A stretch of DNA of 64,000 nt from Enterobacter kobei (GCF_001729765.1 NZ_CP017181.1:124001-188000), one strand, 5' to 3'; positions 46,827-56,828 are shown, numbered from the stretch's first letter. Notes: generated from the sequence alone by a model not told the origin. Numbers and translations: made by a program.

Positions 46827-49154
46827 TTGAGCACCTCAATGAAAACCATTCTGACCGCCGCCCACTGGGGGCCGATGCTGGTCGAAACCGATGGCGAAAA
46901 TGTTTTGTCGTCCCGCGGGGCACTGCCAACACAACATCCCAACTCTTTACAGACCGTCGTTCGCGATCAGGTGCATAGCAAAACGCGCGTGCGCTGGCCG
47001 ATGGTGCGTAAGGGTTTTCTGGCTTCGCCGGACAAACCGCAGGGTATTCGCGGCCAGGATGAGTTTGTTCGCGTGAGCTGGGATGACGCGCTGGCGTTGA
47101 TCCACGCCCAGCATAAGCGCATCCGCGAACGTTACGGCCCATCGTCCATTTTTGCCGGATCTTACGGCTGGCGTTCAAACGGCGTGCTGCATAAGGCGTC
47201 GACGCTGCTGCAGCGTTACATGAGTCTGGCGGGCGGTTATACAGGACATCTGGGAGATTATTCCACTGGCGCTGCGCAGGCGATCATGCCGTACGTGGTC
47301 GGCGGCAACGAAGTTTACCAGCAGCAGACCAGTTGGCCGCTGGTGCTGGCGCATACCGATGTGGTGGTGCTCTGGAGTGCCAACCCGCTTAACACGTTGA
47401 AAATTGCCTGGAATGCCAGTGACGAGCAGGGCATTGGCTATTTCGACGCGCTGCGCAAAAGCGGCAAGCGCATCATCTGCATTGACCCGATGCGCTCTGA
47501 AACCATGGATTTCTTCGGCGACAGAGCCGAGTGGATTGCGCCGCATATGGGCACCGACGTGGCAATGATGCTGGGTATCGCCCATACGCTGCTGGAGAAC
47601 GACTGGCACGACAGTGACTTCCTCACCCGCTGCACCTCCGGCTTTGACCAATTTGCCGACTATCTCACGGGGCAATCCGACGGGGTGGCTAAAACCGCAG
47701 AATGGGCGGCAGGAATTTGTGGTGTTTCTGCTGACAAAATTCGCGAACTGGCCGCGTTATTCCATGACAACACCACGATGTTAATGTCCGGCTGGGGGAT
47801 GCAGCGCCAGCAGTTTGGCGAGCAGAAGCACTGGATGCTGGTCACGCTTGCCGCCATGCTCGGGCAGATCGGTACGCCGGGCGGCGGTTTTGGTCTCTCC
47901 TATCATTTTGCCAACGGCGGAAACCCAACGCGCAAAGCGGCGGTGCTGGCTTCTCTGCAAGGTTCGGTGGCAGGCGGCGTGGATGCCGTGGATAAAATCC
48001 CGGTGGCGCGAATCATTGAAGCCCTGGAAAACCCGGGCGGTTTTTATCAGCACAACGGTCTGGACCGCCATTTCCCGGATATTAAATTTATCTGGTGGGC
48101 GGGCGGGGCGAACTTCACGCACCATCAGGATACCAATCGCCTGATCCGCGCCTGGCAAAAGCCGGAGTTGGTGGTGATTTCCGAGTGCTTCTGGACCGCT
48201 TCGGCCAAACATGCGGATATTGTGCTGCCGGCGACCACGTCGTTTGAGCGTAACGATCTCACCATGACCGGCGATTACAGCAACCAGCATATGGTACCGA
48301 TGAAGCGCGTTGTGGCGCCGCGCGATGAAGCACGTGATGATTTTGACGTGTTTGCTGAACTGAGCGAGCGGTGGGAAGCGGGCGGTCGTGAACGTTTTAC
48401 CGAAGGGAAAACGGATCTGCAATGGCTGGAGACGTTTTACCAGATCGCCGGGCAGCGCGGTGCGGCGCAGGGCGTAACGCTGCCGCCATTTTCTGCGTTC
48501 TGGGAAGCGAACCAGTTGATCGAAATGCCGGAAAGCGAACAGAACGCGCAGTTCGTCCGTTTCGCTGATTTCCGCCGCGACCCGGAGAACCATCCGCTGA
48601 AAACCGAGAGCGGCAAGATTGTGATCTACAGCGAGCGCATCGCCAGCTTTGGCTATGCCGATTGCCCGCCACACCCTTCCTGGCTGGAGCCGGACGAGTG
48701 GCACGGCAACGCCCAGCCGGAGCAGCTGCAGGTGTTATCTGCTCATCCCGCACATCGTCTGCACAGCCAGCTTAACTACTCCTCACTGCGTGAGCAGTAT
48801 GCGGTCGCCGGGCGAGAGCCGATCACGCTGAATACCCATGACGCAAAAGCCCGCGGGATTGCGGACGGCGATGTGGTGCGCGTCTGGAATCATCGTGGTC
48901 AGGTGCTGGCAGGGGCGGTGGTCAGCGACGGGATTAAACCGGGCGTGATCTGTATTCACCAGGGCGCATGGCCCGATCTTGAGCCTGCCGAGGGGGGGAT
49001 CTGTAAAAACGGGGCGGTTAACGTGCTGACCAAAGATCTCCCCAGCTCGAAGCTGGGGAACGGTTGTGCAGGGAATACGGCGCTGGCCTGGGTCGAGAAA
49101 TACCAGGGGCCTGAGCTTACCTTAACGGCGTTTGATCCGCCTGCCAGCTCATAA
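46827..49154 (+). CDS. bisC: Biotin sulfoxide reductase
   Basis: A 775-residue molybdopterin guanine dinucleotide enzyme that reduces biotin sulfoxide and methionine sulfoxide in the cytoplasm; E. coli BisC has 777. The likely start is TTG 46827, seven bases after GGAG; the ATG at 46839 is too far from that site and would shorten the N-terminus relative to homologues. No twin-arginine signal and no N-terminal Fe-S cysteine motif are present, as expected for BisC. Mo-cofactor contacts include [40 protein letters not shown] and GAWPDL. Overlaps the end of yiaC by 38 bp. Confidence 0.95.
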   Translation: MSTSMKTILTAAHWGPMLVETDGENVLSSRGALPTQHPNSLQTVVRDQVHSKTRVRWPMVRKGFLASPDKPQGIRGQDEFVRVSWDDALALIHAQHKRIRERYGPSSIFAGSYGWRSNGVLHKASTLLQRYMSLAGGYTGHLGDYSTGAAQAIMPYVVGGNEVYQQQTSWPLVLAHTDVVVLWSANPLNTLKIAWNASDEQGIGYFDALRKSGKRIICIDPMRSETMDFFGDRAEWIAPHMGTDVAMMLGIAHTLLENDWHDSDFLTRCTSGFDQFADYLTGQSDGVAKTAEWAAGICGVSADKIRELAALFHDNTTMLMSGWGMQRQQFGEQKHWMLVTLAAMLGQIGTPGGGFGLSYHFANGGNPTRKAAVLASLQGSVAGGVDAVDKIPVARIIEALENPGGFYQHNGLDRHFPDIKFIWWAGGANFTHHQDTNRLIRAWQKPELVVISECFWTASAKHADIVLPATTSFERNDLTMTGDYSNQHMVPMKRVVAPRDEARDDFDVFAELSERWEAGGRERFTEGKTDLQWLETFYQIAGQRGAAQGVTLPPFSAFWEANQLIEMPESEQNAQFVRFADFRRDPENHPLKTESGKIVIYSERIASFGYADCPPHPSWLEPDEWHGNAQPEQLQVLSAHPAHRLHSQLNYSSLREQYAVAGREPITLNTHDAKARGIADGDVVRVWNHRGQVLAGAVVSDGIKPGVICIHQGAWPDLEPAEGGICKNGAVNVLTKDLPSSKLGNGCAGNTALAWVEKYQGPELTLTAFDPPASS

Positions 49155-49563
49155 TCCAGGTCGGGTGCTGGGTATCGTCCTGCCAGGCGCTGTCTTCGAT
49201 GCGAAAGCCCTGTGCATGATAGAAATTCACCGCCCGGACGTTTTTCTGATAGACCTCCAGGCTTAAATGCGGGAAGCGCTGTTGAACATGGTTCAGCAGC
49301 GCGCCTCCAATACCTTGCCCGATATACGTTGGCCTGACGAACAGCGCCCCCACAAACTGCGACTGTATAATGCTAATAAAACCACGCAGCGTACCGTCCT
49401 CTTCCCACACCCAGGTTTCCGCTGCAGGGAGGTAGACCTCCCGCACCATGGCTTCGTTCTCCTTCCAGTAGCTTGCGCTGATGAACGGGTGCGCTTCGGT
49501 GGTGCTTTCAAGCCACAGGCTCAGGAGCGGATCGGCATTGTCACTTTGCCACTTGCGGATCAT
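49117..49563 (-). CDS. yiaC: GNAT acetyltransferase YiaC
   Basis: A 148-residue GCN5-related acetyltransferase similar to E. coli YiaC (146), which acetylates protein lysines. Start ATG 49563 ([20 protein letters not shown]). The acetyl-CoA pyrophosphate loop is [19 protein letters not shown] near residue 80. It is convergent with bisC (tails overlap by 38 bp) and overlaps tag upstream by 23 bp on the same strand, so tag and yiaC are probably coexpressed. Confidence 0.92.
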   Translation of the reverse strand: MIRKWQSDNADPLLSLWLESTTEAHPFISASYWKENEAMVREVYLPAAETWVWEEDGTLRGFISIIQSQFVGALFVRPTYIGQGIGGALLNHVQQRFPHLSLEVYQKNVRAVNFYHAQGFRIEDSAWQDDTQHPTWIMSWQADQTPLR

Positions 49564-50122
49564 GTTGCCTCCCCGGATGACAGAAGCAGCCGGTAACATG
49601 GTCATTGACCAGGCCACAGGCCTGCATAAAGGCGTAGCAGATGGTGGAGCCGACAAACTTAAAGCCGCGCTTTTTGAGGGCCTTAGAGAGCGCGTCCGAC
49701 TCCGGCGTGGAGGCCGGGATCTCCGCCAGCGAGGTGGCCTGAGTGAGCTGCGGCGTGTTATTCACAAACGACCAGACAAACGCAGAGAAGGGCTCGCCGT
49801 TTTGCTCCATCGCCAGGTAAGCGCGGGCATTGCCGATGATGGCCTGAATCTTACCGCGATGGCGGATGATGCCAGCATCCTGCACCAGGCGTTCTACGTC
49901 TTCATCGGTCATGGCGGCGACGGCGGCGGGGTCGAACTGGTGGAAGGCGTTGCGGTAGTTTTCACGTTTCTTCAGTACCGTTATCCATGACAATCCCGCC
50001 TGCTGTCCCTCAAGGCAGATCATCTCAAAGAGTTTTCTGCCCTCCGTCTCCGGCACGCCCCATTCCCGATCGTGATAGTCGATATAAAGCTGATCCTGGC
50101 TTACCCAACCGCAACGTTCCAT
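49541..50122 (-). CDS. tag: DNA-3-methyladenine glycosylase I
   Basis: A 193-residue constitutive base-excision enzyme that removes 3-methyladenine; E. coli Tag has 187. The zinc-snap residues are Cys4 and His17 (MERCGWVSQ, YHDREWGVPE) and the C-terminal His/Cys in LVNDHVTGCFCHPG. The helix-hairpin-helix region is around VERLVQDAGIIRHRGKIQAI. The C-terminus is about six residues longer than in E. coli. Followed by yiaC with overlap. Confidence 0.95.
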   Translation of the reverse strand: MERCGWVSQDQLYIDYHDREWGVPETEGRKLFEMICLEGQQAGLSWITVLKKRENYRNAFHQFDPAAVAAMTDEDVERLVQDAGIIRHRGKIQAIIGNARAYLAMEQNGEPFSAFVWSFVNNTPQLTQATSLAEIPASTPESDALSKALKKRGFKFVGSTICYAFMQACGLVNDHVTGCFCHPGRQHDPQVAK

Positions 50123-50284
50123 CCGTTATCTCCCTTACTGATGCTGATTTCGCAAAATTTTCATTCCGTCTGTCTTGACGTGCCTGGTATAAAGACAATA
50201 GTTAATACAGGGCTATATGCCCGCTAAACGCTTCCTGAATAACGACAAATATCGCCGAACTCGGCTCTCTCTGGGGTCGCTTTG

Positions 50285-50983
50285 ATGATGATAAAAAAAA
50301 TCAGTGGTCGCCATGCTGTTTCTGGCCTGGTGGGGATTTCAGCCTGCCTGTTGTTTTGTCATACAGCGTCTGCCTGGCAACAGGAATATATCGTTTCAGA
50401 CGCCCAAAATAATACGGCGGAACGCTATACATGGGACGCGGATCACCAACCGCGTTATGAAGATATTCTTGCTGAGCGTATTCAGTCTTCGCAAAATTTG
50501 CCTGGGCTTGCCCTGGCTGTACCTTCAGGCGCCACCACGGACGCGGCGATGAGCCTGGGCTGGAATTTTCCGGTTTCAGCGCGGATAACCACCGGTCCGG
50601 TGATGTCCTGGCGGTATGACGGCTCGACGCCGATGATGATCAATGAGTTTGGCGATAGCGCGACGACGCAGACGCTCGCCGATCCGCTCTGGCATGCCAG
50701 CGTGAGCACGCTAGGCTGGCGCGTAAATACTCAGTACGGCGATCTTCGTCCCTGGGCGCAGGTGAGCTATAACCAGCAGTTTGGTGAAAACCAGTGGAAA
50801 TCGCAGTTTGGCATGCCGCAAACGCCGGCCCCTGCTCAAAACGGTAGCTGGATGGATGTCACTGTTGGAACGGATATGCCTTTTAATACGCACATGGCGG
50901 CGTATGCGTCGCTGGCTCAGGGGGAACGCACCACGACGGGTGAAGAGTTTCTCTATACCCTGGGGGTGAGTGCGAATTTTTAA
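50285..50983 (+). CDS. yhjY: Autotransporter-barrel-like outer membrane protein YhjY
   Basis: About 232 residues, matching E. coli YhjY. A signal peptide lies at about residues 12-30 (LVGISACLLFCHTASA), then WQQEYIVSD. The remainder resembles an autotransporter C-terminal beta-barrel with strands such as AAMSLGWNFPVSARITTGPV and ends in a terminal Phe (LYTLGVSANF). No passenger or lipase domain is present despite the E. coli annotation as a putative lipase. Start could be TTG 50282, ATG 50285 or ATG 50288. Function unknown. Confidence 0.85.
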   Translation: MMIKKISGRHAVSGLVGISACLLFCHTASAWQQEYIVSDAQNNTAERYTWDADHQPRYEDILAERIQSSQNLPGLALAVPSGATTDAAMSLGWNFPVSARITTGPVMSWRYDGSTPMMINEFGDSATTQTLADPLWHASVSTLGWRVNTQYGDLRPWAQVSYNQQFGENQWKSQFGMPQTPAPAQNGSWMDVTVGTDMPFNTHMAAYASLAQGERTTTGEEFLYTLGVSANF

Positions 50984-51107
50984 TGTTGTTACTTTTTTAA
51001 ACGTAGCGATAACATCTCGGAAACAATAACCACGGGCTTTACAGTGATAGCAGGTACTAACCTGCTGTCGCTTTGTTCCCCGGCAAGGTCATTCATTCCC
51101 GATTCCA

Positions 51108-51138
51108 GGCATTTCATTCCGTTCCTCCTGCATTTCAT
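51108..51138 (+). promoter_or_regulatory. Tandem YpdB (PyrR)-type sites upstream of yhjX
   Basis: GGCATTTCAT at 51108-51117 and TGCATTTCAT at 51129-51138 with an 11-bp spacer, 84 bp upstream of yhjX. The known YpdB response element in E. coli is a direct repeat of GGCATTTCAT with 11-bp spacing at yhjX. The second copy deviates at its first base. Confidence 0.85.
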
Positions 51139-51221
51139 GCCGTTTTACCCCATCACCGCTAGGGTTTTGTTTATCGTTGTCCTCAGCGAATTCTTCTAAT
51201 TTCTGTTGCAGGACAACGGCC

Positions 51222-52424
51222 ATGAACACATCAACTTATAACCGTACGCGCTGGCTCACGCTCTTTGGCACCATCGTCACCCAGTTCGCGCTGGGATCGG
51301 TCTATACCTGGAGTCTGTTTAACAGTGCGCTTTCCGACAAACTTGGCGCACCGGTCAGCCAGGTGGCGTTTTCTTTTGGTCTGCTGAGTCTTGGGCTGGC
51401 GATCTCGTCTTCCGTCGCGGGCAAGCTGCAGGAGCGTTTTGGCGTGAAGCGCGTGACCATGGCGTCCGGCATTTTGCTCGGTCTGGGCTTCTTCCTGACG
51501 GCGCATTCCAGCAACCTGATGATGCTGTGGCTGAGTGCTGGCGTCCTGGTGGGCCTGGCAGACGGTGCGGGCTATCTGCTGACGCTGTCGAACTGCGTGA
51601 AGTGGTTCCCGGAGCGTAAGGGGTTAATCTCCGCCTTTGCCATTGGTTCTTATGGCCTGGGCAGCCTCGGCTTTAAGTTTATTGATGCCCATCTTCTGGC
51701 GTCCGTTGGCCTCGAAAAGACCTTCATGATCTGGGGTGCCATCGTGCTGGTGATGATTCTGTTCGGTGCCACGCTGATGAAAGATGCCCCGCAGCAGGAA
51801 GTGAAATCCGTTAACGGCGTGGTGGAGAACGACTTTACGCTGGCGCAGTCCATGCGCAAACCGCAGTACTGGATGCTGGCGGTGATGTTCCTGACGGCCT
51901 GCATGAGCGGTCTGTACGTCATTGGCGTGGCGAAAGATATCGCCCAGGGAATGGTGAAACTGGATGCGGCAACCGCGGCGAATGCGGTGACGGTTATTTC
52001 CATCGCCAACCTGTCTGGTCGCCTGGTGCTGGGGATCTTGTCCGACAAGATTGCCCGTATCCGCGTCATTACGATAGGGCAGGTGGTCTCTCTGGTGGGG
52101 ATGGCGGCGTTACTGTTCGCCCCGCTGAATGAAGCGACATTCTTTGCAGCAATTGCCTGCGTGGCCTTTAACTTTGGCGGCACCATTACCGTCTTCCCGT
52201 CGCTGGTAAGCGAGTTCTTTGGGCTGAATAACCTGGCGAAAAACTACGGGGTTATCTATCTCGGCTTTGGGATCGGCAGTATCTGCGGCTCGCTGATTGC
52301 CTCGCTGTTCGGCGGGTTCTACGTGACCTTCTGCGTGATATTTGCTTTGCTGATTATTTCGCTGGCACTGTCCACGACGATTCGTCAGCCGCAGCGTGAA
52401 GTCTATAAAGAAGCGCATGCCTGA
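51222..52424 (+). CDS. yhjX: MFS pyruvate transporter YhjX
   Basis: A 400-residue oxalate/formate-antiporter-type major facilitator carrier with 12 predicted helices, closely similar to E. coli YhjX (402), which is induced by external pyruvate through the YpdA/YpdB system. Start ATG 51222 (MNTSTYNRTRWLTLFG) follows AGGA; an upstream in-frame extension to 51177 is not needed. Motifs: GKLQERFGVKRVTMASG after helix 2 and GILSDKIARIRV between helices 8 and 9. Tandem YpdB-type sites lie upstream and a terminator downstream. Confidence 0.95.
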   Translation: MNTSTYNRTRWLTLFGTIVTQFALGSVYTWSLFNSALSDKLGAPVSQVAFSFGLLSLGLAISSSVAGKLQERFGVKRVTMASGILLGLGFFLTAHSSNLMMLWLSAGVLVGLADGAGYLLTLSNCVKWFPERKGLISAFAIGSYGLGSLGFKFIDAHLLASVGLEKTFMIWGAIVLVMILFGATLMKDAPQQEVKSVNGVVENDFTLAQSMRKPQYWMLAVMFLTACMSGLYVIGVAKDIAQGMVKLDAATAANAVTVISIANLSGRLVLGILSDKIARIRVITIGQVVSLVGMAALLFAPLNEATFFAAIACVAFNFGGTITVFPSLVSEFFGLNNLAKNYGVIYLGFGIGSICGSLIASLFGGFYVTFCVIFALLIISLALSTTIRQPQREVYKEAHA

Positions 52425-52433
52425 TTTAATAAA

Positions 52434-52457
52434 GAGAGGCCGCAGGGCCTCTTTTTT
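52434..52457 (+). terminator. yhjX terminator
   Basis: AGAGGC-CGCAGG-GCCTCT followed by a T run. Confidence 0.8.
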
Positions 52458-52660
52458 ATCTCTGCATTGCTTTCGGACTTGTTATTTTGTAAAAATCTTC
52501 ATCGATCACATTCTCTGCTGCCACTTTTCTTTCCCGCTGTGGTCTACTTATCGCGCTTGTGGACCTTTCTGATAACGGTTTCTCTCGCACCAACTTACTC
52601 TGTCTGCTTTCTCGATGAGATTCGGCGGGTCTTTATACCCCTTCCCCCAGGGTTGTTTGC

Positions 52661-54355
52661 ATGAAATATATTAGGTCTCTTACCCAGCAACGATTGTGTC
52701 TGATGCTGGCTGTCTATATCGGTTTGTTTCTGAATGGCGCGGTGCTGTTCAGAAGAGTGGAAGGTTATTTTGAACACCTCACCGTAAGAAATGGAATTTT
52801 TGCCGCGATTGAAGTGTTTGGTTCCGTTCTGGCAACCTTCTTCCTGTTACGCCTGCTCTCACTTTTTGGCCGACGTACCTGGCAAATTCTGGCCTCGCTG
52901 GTGGTGATTATCTCTGCCGCCGCAAGCTATTACATGACGTTCATGAACGTCGTCATCGGGTACGGTATCGTGGCGTCGGTGATGACCACGGATATCGATC
53001 TTTCAAAAGAGGTGGTCGGTAAAGGCTTTATCGTCTGGACGGTGTTAACCTGCCTGATCCCGCTCTTCTTTATCTGGAGTAATACCTGCCGCTATACCTT
53101 ATTACGCCAGTTGCGTACGCGCGGACAGCGGGTACGCAATATCGTTGTCGTTTTGCTGGCCGGACTGCTGGTATGGGCGCCTATTCGCTTAATGGAAAAA
53201 CAGCAAAAACGAATTGAAAAAGCGACGGGCGTTGATATGCCAAGCTACGGTGGTGTAGTGGCTAACTCTTATCTGCCGTCTAACTGGCTCTCGGCATTAG
53301 GTCTTTATGCCTGGGCACAGGCGGACGAATCGAGTGATGTGAAATCGCTGATTAACCCGACAAAAAAATTCACCTATCAGGCACCTGCTGACGGACTGGA
53401 TGATACTTACGTCGTGTTTGTTATCGGTGAAACAACACGCTGGGATCATATGGGTATTCTCGGTTACGACCGTGATACCACACCAAAACTGGCTCAGGAA
53501 AAGAACCTGGTGGCCTATCGCGGCTACTCTTGCGATACCGCGACGAAGCTCTCATTGCGCTGTATGTTTGTGCGTGAAGGCGGTGCGAGTGATAACCCAC
53601 AACGCACGCTGAAAGAGCAAAACGTGTTTGCTGTGCTGAAGCAGCTTGGTTTTAGCTCCGATCTCTTCGCTATGCAAAGTGAGATGTGGTTCTACACCAA
53701 TACGCTGGCGGATAACATCGCGTACCGTGAGCAGATTGGCGCCGAGCCCCGCAACCGCGGTAAAAACGTCGACGATATGCTGCTGCTTGAGGAGATGTCT
53801 GAGTCTCTGAAGAATCATCCGCAGGGCAAACATCTCGTCATTCTGCATACAAAAGGGTCACATTACAGCTATTACCAACGTTACACGCGCGACTTTGCAA
53901 AGTGGCAACCTGAGTGCATCGGTATTAATAAAGACTGCAGCAAGCAGGAACTGATCAATGCCTACGATAACTCGGTACTGTATGTTGATACCTTCCTGAG
54001 CCGCGTGATTGACCAGCTGCGCGACAAGAAAGCGATTGTTATCTATGCGGCAGATCACGGTGAATCCATCAATGAGAAAGAGCATTTGCACGGTACACCG
54101 CGCAAGCTGGCACCGCCGGAGCAGTTCCGCGTGCCGATGATTATGTGGATGTCGGATAAGTATCTGGAAAACCCTGACAAAGCTGCAATGTTTGCTCATC
54201 TGAAAAAAGAGGCGGAGATGAAGGTGCCACGTCGCCACGTTGAACTGTACGACACCATTATGGGTTGTCTCGGCTATACCTCACCAAATGGTGGAATTAA
54301 CGAAAACAACAACTGGTGTAAACTCCCTGATAGCACCGCAAAAGCCGCGCAGTAG
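52661..54355 (+). CDS. eptB: Kdo2-lipid A phosphoethanolamine 7''-transferase
   Basis: A 564-residue inner-membrane enzyme of the EptA/MCR type that adds phosphoethanolamine to the outer Kdo of lipopolysaccharide; E. coli EptB has 563. Five N-terminal transmembrane helices (to about residue 190) precede a periplasmic sulfatase-like domain. Zinc and catalytic residues are in VIGETTRWDHMG, the nucleophile Thr in CDTATKLSLRCMF, and AADHGESINEKEHLHGTPR. In E. coli it is under sigma-E and the sRNA MgrR; no MgrR site was searched for here. Precedes a tRNA-Pro gene. Confidence 0.95.
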   Translation: MKYIRSLTQQRLCLMLAVYIGLFLNGAVLFRRVEGYFEHLTVRNGIFAAIEVFGSVLATFFLLRLLSLFGRRTWQILASLVVIISAAASYYMTFMNVVIGYGIVASVMTTDIDLSKEVVGKGFIVWTVLTCLIPLFFIWSNTCRYTLLRQLRTRGQRVRNIVVVLLAGLLVWAPIRLMEKQQKRIEKATGVDMPSYGGVVANSYLPSNWLSALGLYAWAQADESSDVKSLINPTKKFTYQAPADGLDDTYVVFVIGETTRWDHMGILGYDRDTTPKLAQEKNLVAYRGYSCDTATKLSLRCMFVREGGASDNPQRTLKEQNVFAVLKQLGFSSDLFAMQSEMWFYTNTLADNIAYREQIGAEPRNRGKNVDDMLLLEEMSESLKNHPQGKHLVILHTKGSHYSYYQRYTRDFAKWQPECIGINKDCSKQELINAYDNSVLYVDTFLSRVIDQLRDKKAIVIYAADHGESINEKEHLHGTPRKLAPPEQFRVPMIMWMSDKYLENPDKAAMFAHLKKEAEMKVPRRHVELYDTIMGCLGYTSPNGGINENNNWCKLPDSTAKAAQ

Positions 54356-54446
54356 CTGCTCTGGCGAGAATATCGCCAGTTGAATGGCTTTTTGAAAATA
54401 AGGGATTGACGGGGGCGCACCTCAGCAGTAAGATGCGCTCCGCATT

Positions 54447-54523
54447 CGGCGAGTAGCGCAGCTTGGTAGCGCAACTGGTTTGGGACCAGTGGGTCGGAGG
54501 TTCGAATCCTCTCTCGCCGACCA
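54447..54523 (+). tRNA. tRNA-Pro (anticodon UGG)
   Basis: A 77-nt cloverleaf with encoded CCA. Acceptor stem CGGCGAG/CTCGCCG, anticodon arm ACTGG-TTTGGGA-CCAGT, giving anticodon TGG, and T arm GGAGG-TTCGAAT-CCTCT. The sequence agrees with E. coli proM as I recall it, although this position beside eptB and dppA holds proK (anticodon CGG) in E. coli K-12. No symbol is given for that reason. Confidence 0.96.
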
Positions 54524-54530
54524 CATTCTG

Positions 54531-54561
54531 AAAAGGGCTAACCGCAAGGTTAGCCCTTTTT
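54531..54561 (+). terminator. tRNA-Pro terminator
   Basis: AAAAGGGCTAACC-GCAA-GGTTAGCCC followed by five T. Confidence 0.9.
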
Positions 54562-55143
54562 GCATTATGACCTTAGCCCGCCAGAGTCACCAAAACGCCC
54601 CTTATCCTGGCTTCTCCCTGCCTGTTAACGATTTTGTGACATAATCCATTGTATTTTTTTATATATAGATTGATCTTTTTTCGCGTTGCTTATGGATAAC
54701 CTCAGCATTTTTCGCTGTGCGTTTTAACGTTCGCGGTATTTAGTGCTCAGATAATCACCATTCTGCAAGAAAATTTACCCATTCTGAATAAAAGTTAATC
54801 ACTGATTGTTGCGAAATATGAAGATATTTGTGCTGCAAGATGGCGAGTAGCATAAATTTCCCTGCTGAAAACTGGCATACATAGTTTTTTTAATCTTTGT
54901 TTGCGGTTTCTCACACTCCACGTAAATCCCCGTCACCTGTATTGACGTTTTCACATTCTGTTGACAGATTGTAGGGCATGAGGGGCATTTCAGGGACGAT
55001 CTGCGCTGCAACTCAAACGCTCTTCTGAAAGGATTCTCCATCCCTTTACTGCCTTCGGGCACCACCGACCGGACCGGGTAAAAAATAAATAAAGGTCTGG
55101 CGGCGTAACACAACAAAGCAAAACATCACATTGGAGCAGAATA
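54562..55143 (+). promoter_or_regulatory. dppA upstream region with probable promoter and GcvB target
   Basis: This 582-bp gap holds no supported gene. TTGACA at 54961-54966 is a candidate -35 for dppA, though the -10 around 54984-54990 is poor. A CA-rich stretch at 55106-55130 (ACACAACAAAGCAAAACATC and following) just before the GGAG ribosome site is the kind of sequence bound by the small RNA GcvB, a known repressor of dppA in E. coli. A minus-strand frame of about 100 codons here is not convincing. Confidence 0.5.
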
Positions 55144-56751
55144 ATGAGTATTTCCTTGAAGAAGTCAGGGATGCTGAAGCTTGGTCTGAGCCTGGTGGCT
55201 ATGACCGTGGCAGCAAGCGTACAGGCAAAAACCCTGGTTTACTGTTCTGAAGGCTCGCCGGAAGGCTTTAACCCACAGCTCTTTACCTCTGGCACGACGT
55301 ACGACGCAAGCTCTGTACCGATCTATAACCGTCTGGTTGAATTCAAAACCGGCACCACCGAAGTGATTCCGGGTCTGGCTGAGAAGTGGGACGTCAGCGA
55401 AGACGGTAAGACCTATACCTTCCACCTGCGTCAGGGCGTGAAGTGGCAGGACAGCAAAGAATTTAAACCAACGCGTGACTTTAACGCCGACGACGTTGTG
55501 TTCTCCTTCGACCGTCAGAAAAATGCCCAGAACCCGTACCACAAAGTGTCGGGCGGCAGCTATGAGTACTTCGAAGGGATGGGTCTGCCTGACCTGATCT
55601 CAGAAGTGAAAAAAGTGGACGATAAAACCGTGCAGTTCGTGCTGACGCGTCCGGAAGCGCCATTCCTGGCTGACCTGGCCATGGACTTCGCCTCTATTCT
55701 CTCTAAAGAGTATGCGGACAACATGCTGAAAGCCGGCACGCCTGAGAAAGTGGACCTGAACCCAATCGGTACCGGCCCGTTCCAGCTGCTGCAGTACCAG
55801 AAAGACTCCCGTATTCTGTATAAAGCCTTCCCGGGCTACTGGGGCACCAAGCCGCAGATCGACCGTCTGGTCTTCTCCATCACGCCTGATGCGTCCGTGC
55901 GTTATGCAAAACTGCAGAAAAACGAATGCCAGGTGATGCCATACCCGAACCCGGCTGACATCGCGCGCATGAAGCAGGATAAGAACATTAACCTGCTGGA
56001 ACAGGCGGGCCTGAACGTGGGCTACCTCTCCTTCAACACCGAGAAGAAACCGTTTGATGACGTGAAAGTGCGTCAGGCGCTGACCTACGCGGTGAACAAA
56101 GAAGCGATCATCAAAGCCGTTTACCAGGGCGCAGGCGTTGCAGCCAAGAACCTGATCCCACCAACTATGTGGGGCTATAACGATGACGTTAAAGACTACA
56201 GCTACGATCCTGAGAAAGCGAAAGCGCTGCTGAAAGAAGCGGGCCAGGATAAAGGCTTCACCGTTGAGCTGTGGGCGATGCCGGTACAGCGTCCGTACAA
56301 CCCGAACGCACGCCGTATGGCGGAAATGGTTCAGGCTGACTGGGCGAAAGTTGGTGTACAGGCCAAGATCGTGACCTACGAGTGGGGCGAGTACCTGAAG
56401 CGCGCCAAAGCGGGTGAGCACCAGGCGGTGATGATGGGCTGGACCGGTGACAACGGGGATCCGGACAACTTCTTCGCTACCCTGTTCAGCTGCGCGGCGG
56501 CGAAAGACGGTTCTAACTACTCTCGCTGGTGCTACAAGCCGTTTGAAGACCTGATCCAGCCGGCGCGTGCGACCGACGATCACAACAAACGTATTGAGCT
56601 GTACAAGCAAGCGCAGGTTGTTATGCACGATCAGGCTCCGGCGCTGATTGTTGCTCACTCCACCGTGTATGAGCCAGTGCGTAAAGAAGTGAAGGGCTAT
56701 GTGGTTGATCCACTGGGCAAACACCACTTCGAAAACGTATCGGTTGAATAA
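55144..56751 (+). CDS. dppA: Dipeptide ABC transporter substrate-binding protein
   Basis: A 535-residue periplasmic binding protein, same length as E. coli DppA; binds dipeptides and also serves heme uptake and peptide chemotaxis in E. coli. The signal peptide of about 28 residues ends in SVQA before KTLVYCSEG. Family SBP_bac_5 features include NPYHKVSGGSYEYFEGMGLP and the C-terminal DNGDPDNFFATLFSC. It heads dppABCDF; a hairpin and a palindromic repeat in the 177-bp gap to dppB fit a high dppA to dppB transcript ratio. Confidence 0.98.
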   Translation: MSISLKKSGMLKLGLSLVAMTVAASVQAKTLVYCSEGSPEGFNPQLFTSGTTYDASSVPIYNRLVEFKTGTTEVIPGLAEKWDVSEDGKTYTFHLRQGVKWQDSKEFKPTRDFNADDVVFSFDRQKNAQNPYHKVSGGSYEYFEGMGLPDLISEVKKVDDKTVQFVLTRPEAPFLADLAMDFASILSKEYADNMLKAGTPEKVDLNPIGTGPFQLLQYQKDSRILYKAFPGYWGTKPQIDRLVFSITPDASVRYAKLQKNECQVMPYPNPADIARMKQDKNINLLEQAGLNVGYLSFNTEKKPFDDVKVRQALTYAVNKEAIIKAVYQGAGVAAKNLIPPTMWGYNDDVKDYSYDPEKAKALLKEAGQDKGFTVELWAMPVQRPYNPNARRMAEMVQADWAKVGVQAKIVTYEWGEYLKRAKAGEHQAVMMGWTGDNGDPDNFFATLFSCAAAKDGSNYSRWCYKPFEDLIQPARATDDHNKRIELYKQAQVVMHDQAPALIVAHSTVYEPVRKEVKGYVVDPLGKHHFENVSVE

Positions 56752-56798
56752 TTAAAAGCAACGCCAGGCGGCGTTGCGCTTGCACTGGCCTACGGTAT

Positions 56799-56828
56799 GT
56801 AGGCCGGGTAAGCGTAGCGCCACCCGGC
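56799..56828. repeat. REP-like palindrome, family B, in the dppA-dppB gap
   Basis: GTAGGCCGGGTAAGCGTAGC followed by GCCACCCGGC. A separate small hairpin CAACGCC-AGGC-GGCGTTG lies at 56759-56776. Together they would form a stem structure at the 3' end of the dppA transcript. Confidence 0.8.

Noticed and set aside
54799..55116. Small minus-strand gene upstream of dppA
   Set aside because: It lies across the dppA leader and promoter region and lacks ribosome site or similarity.
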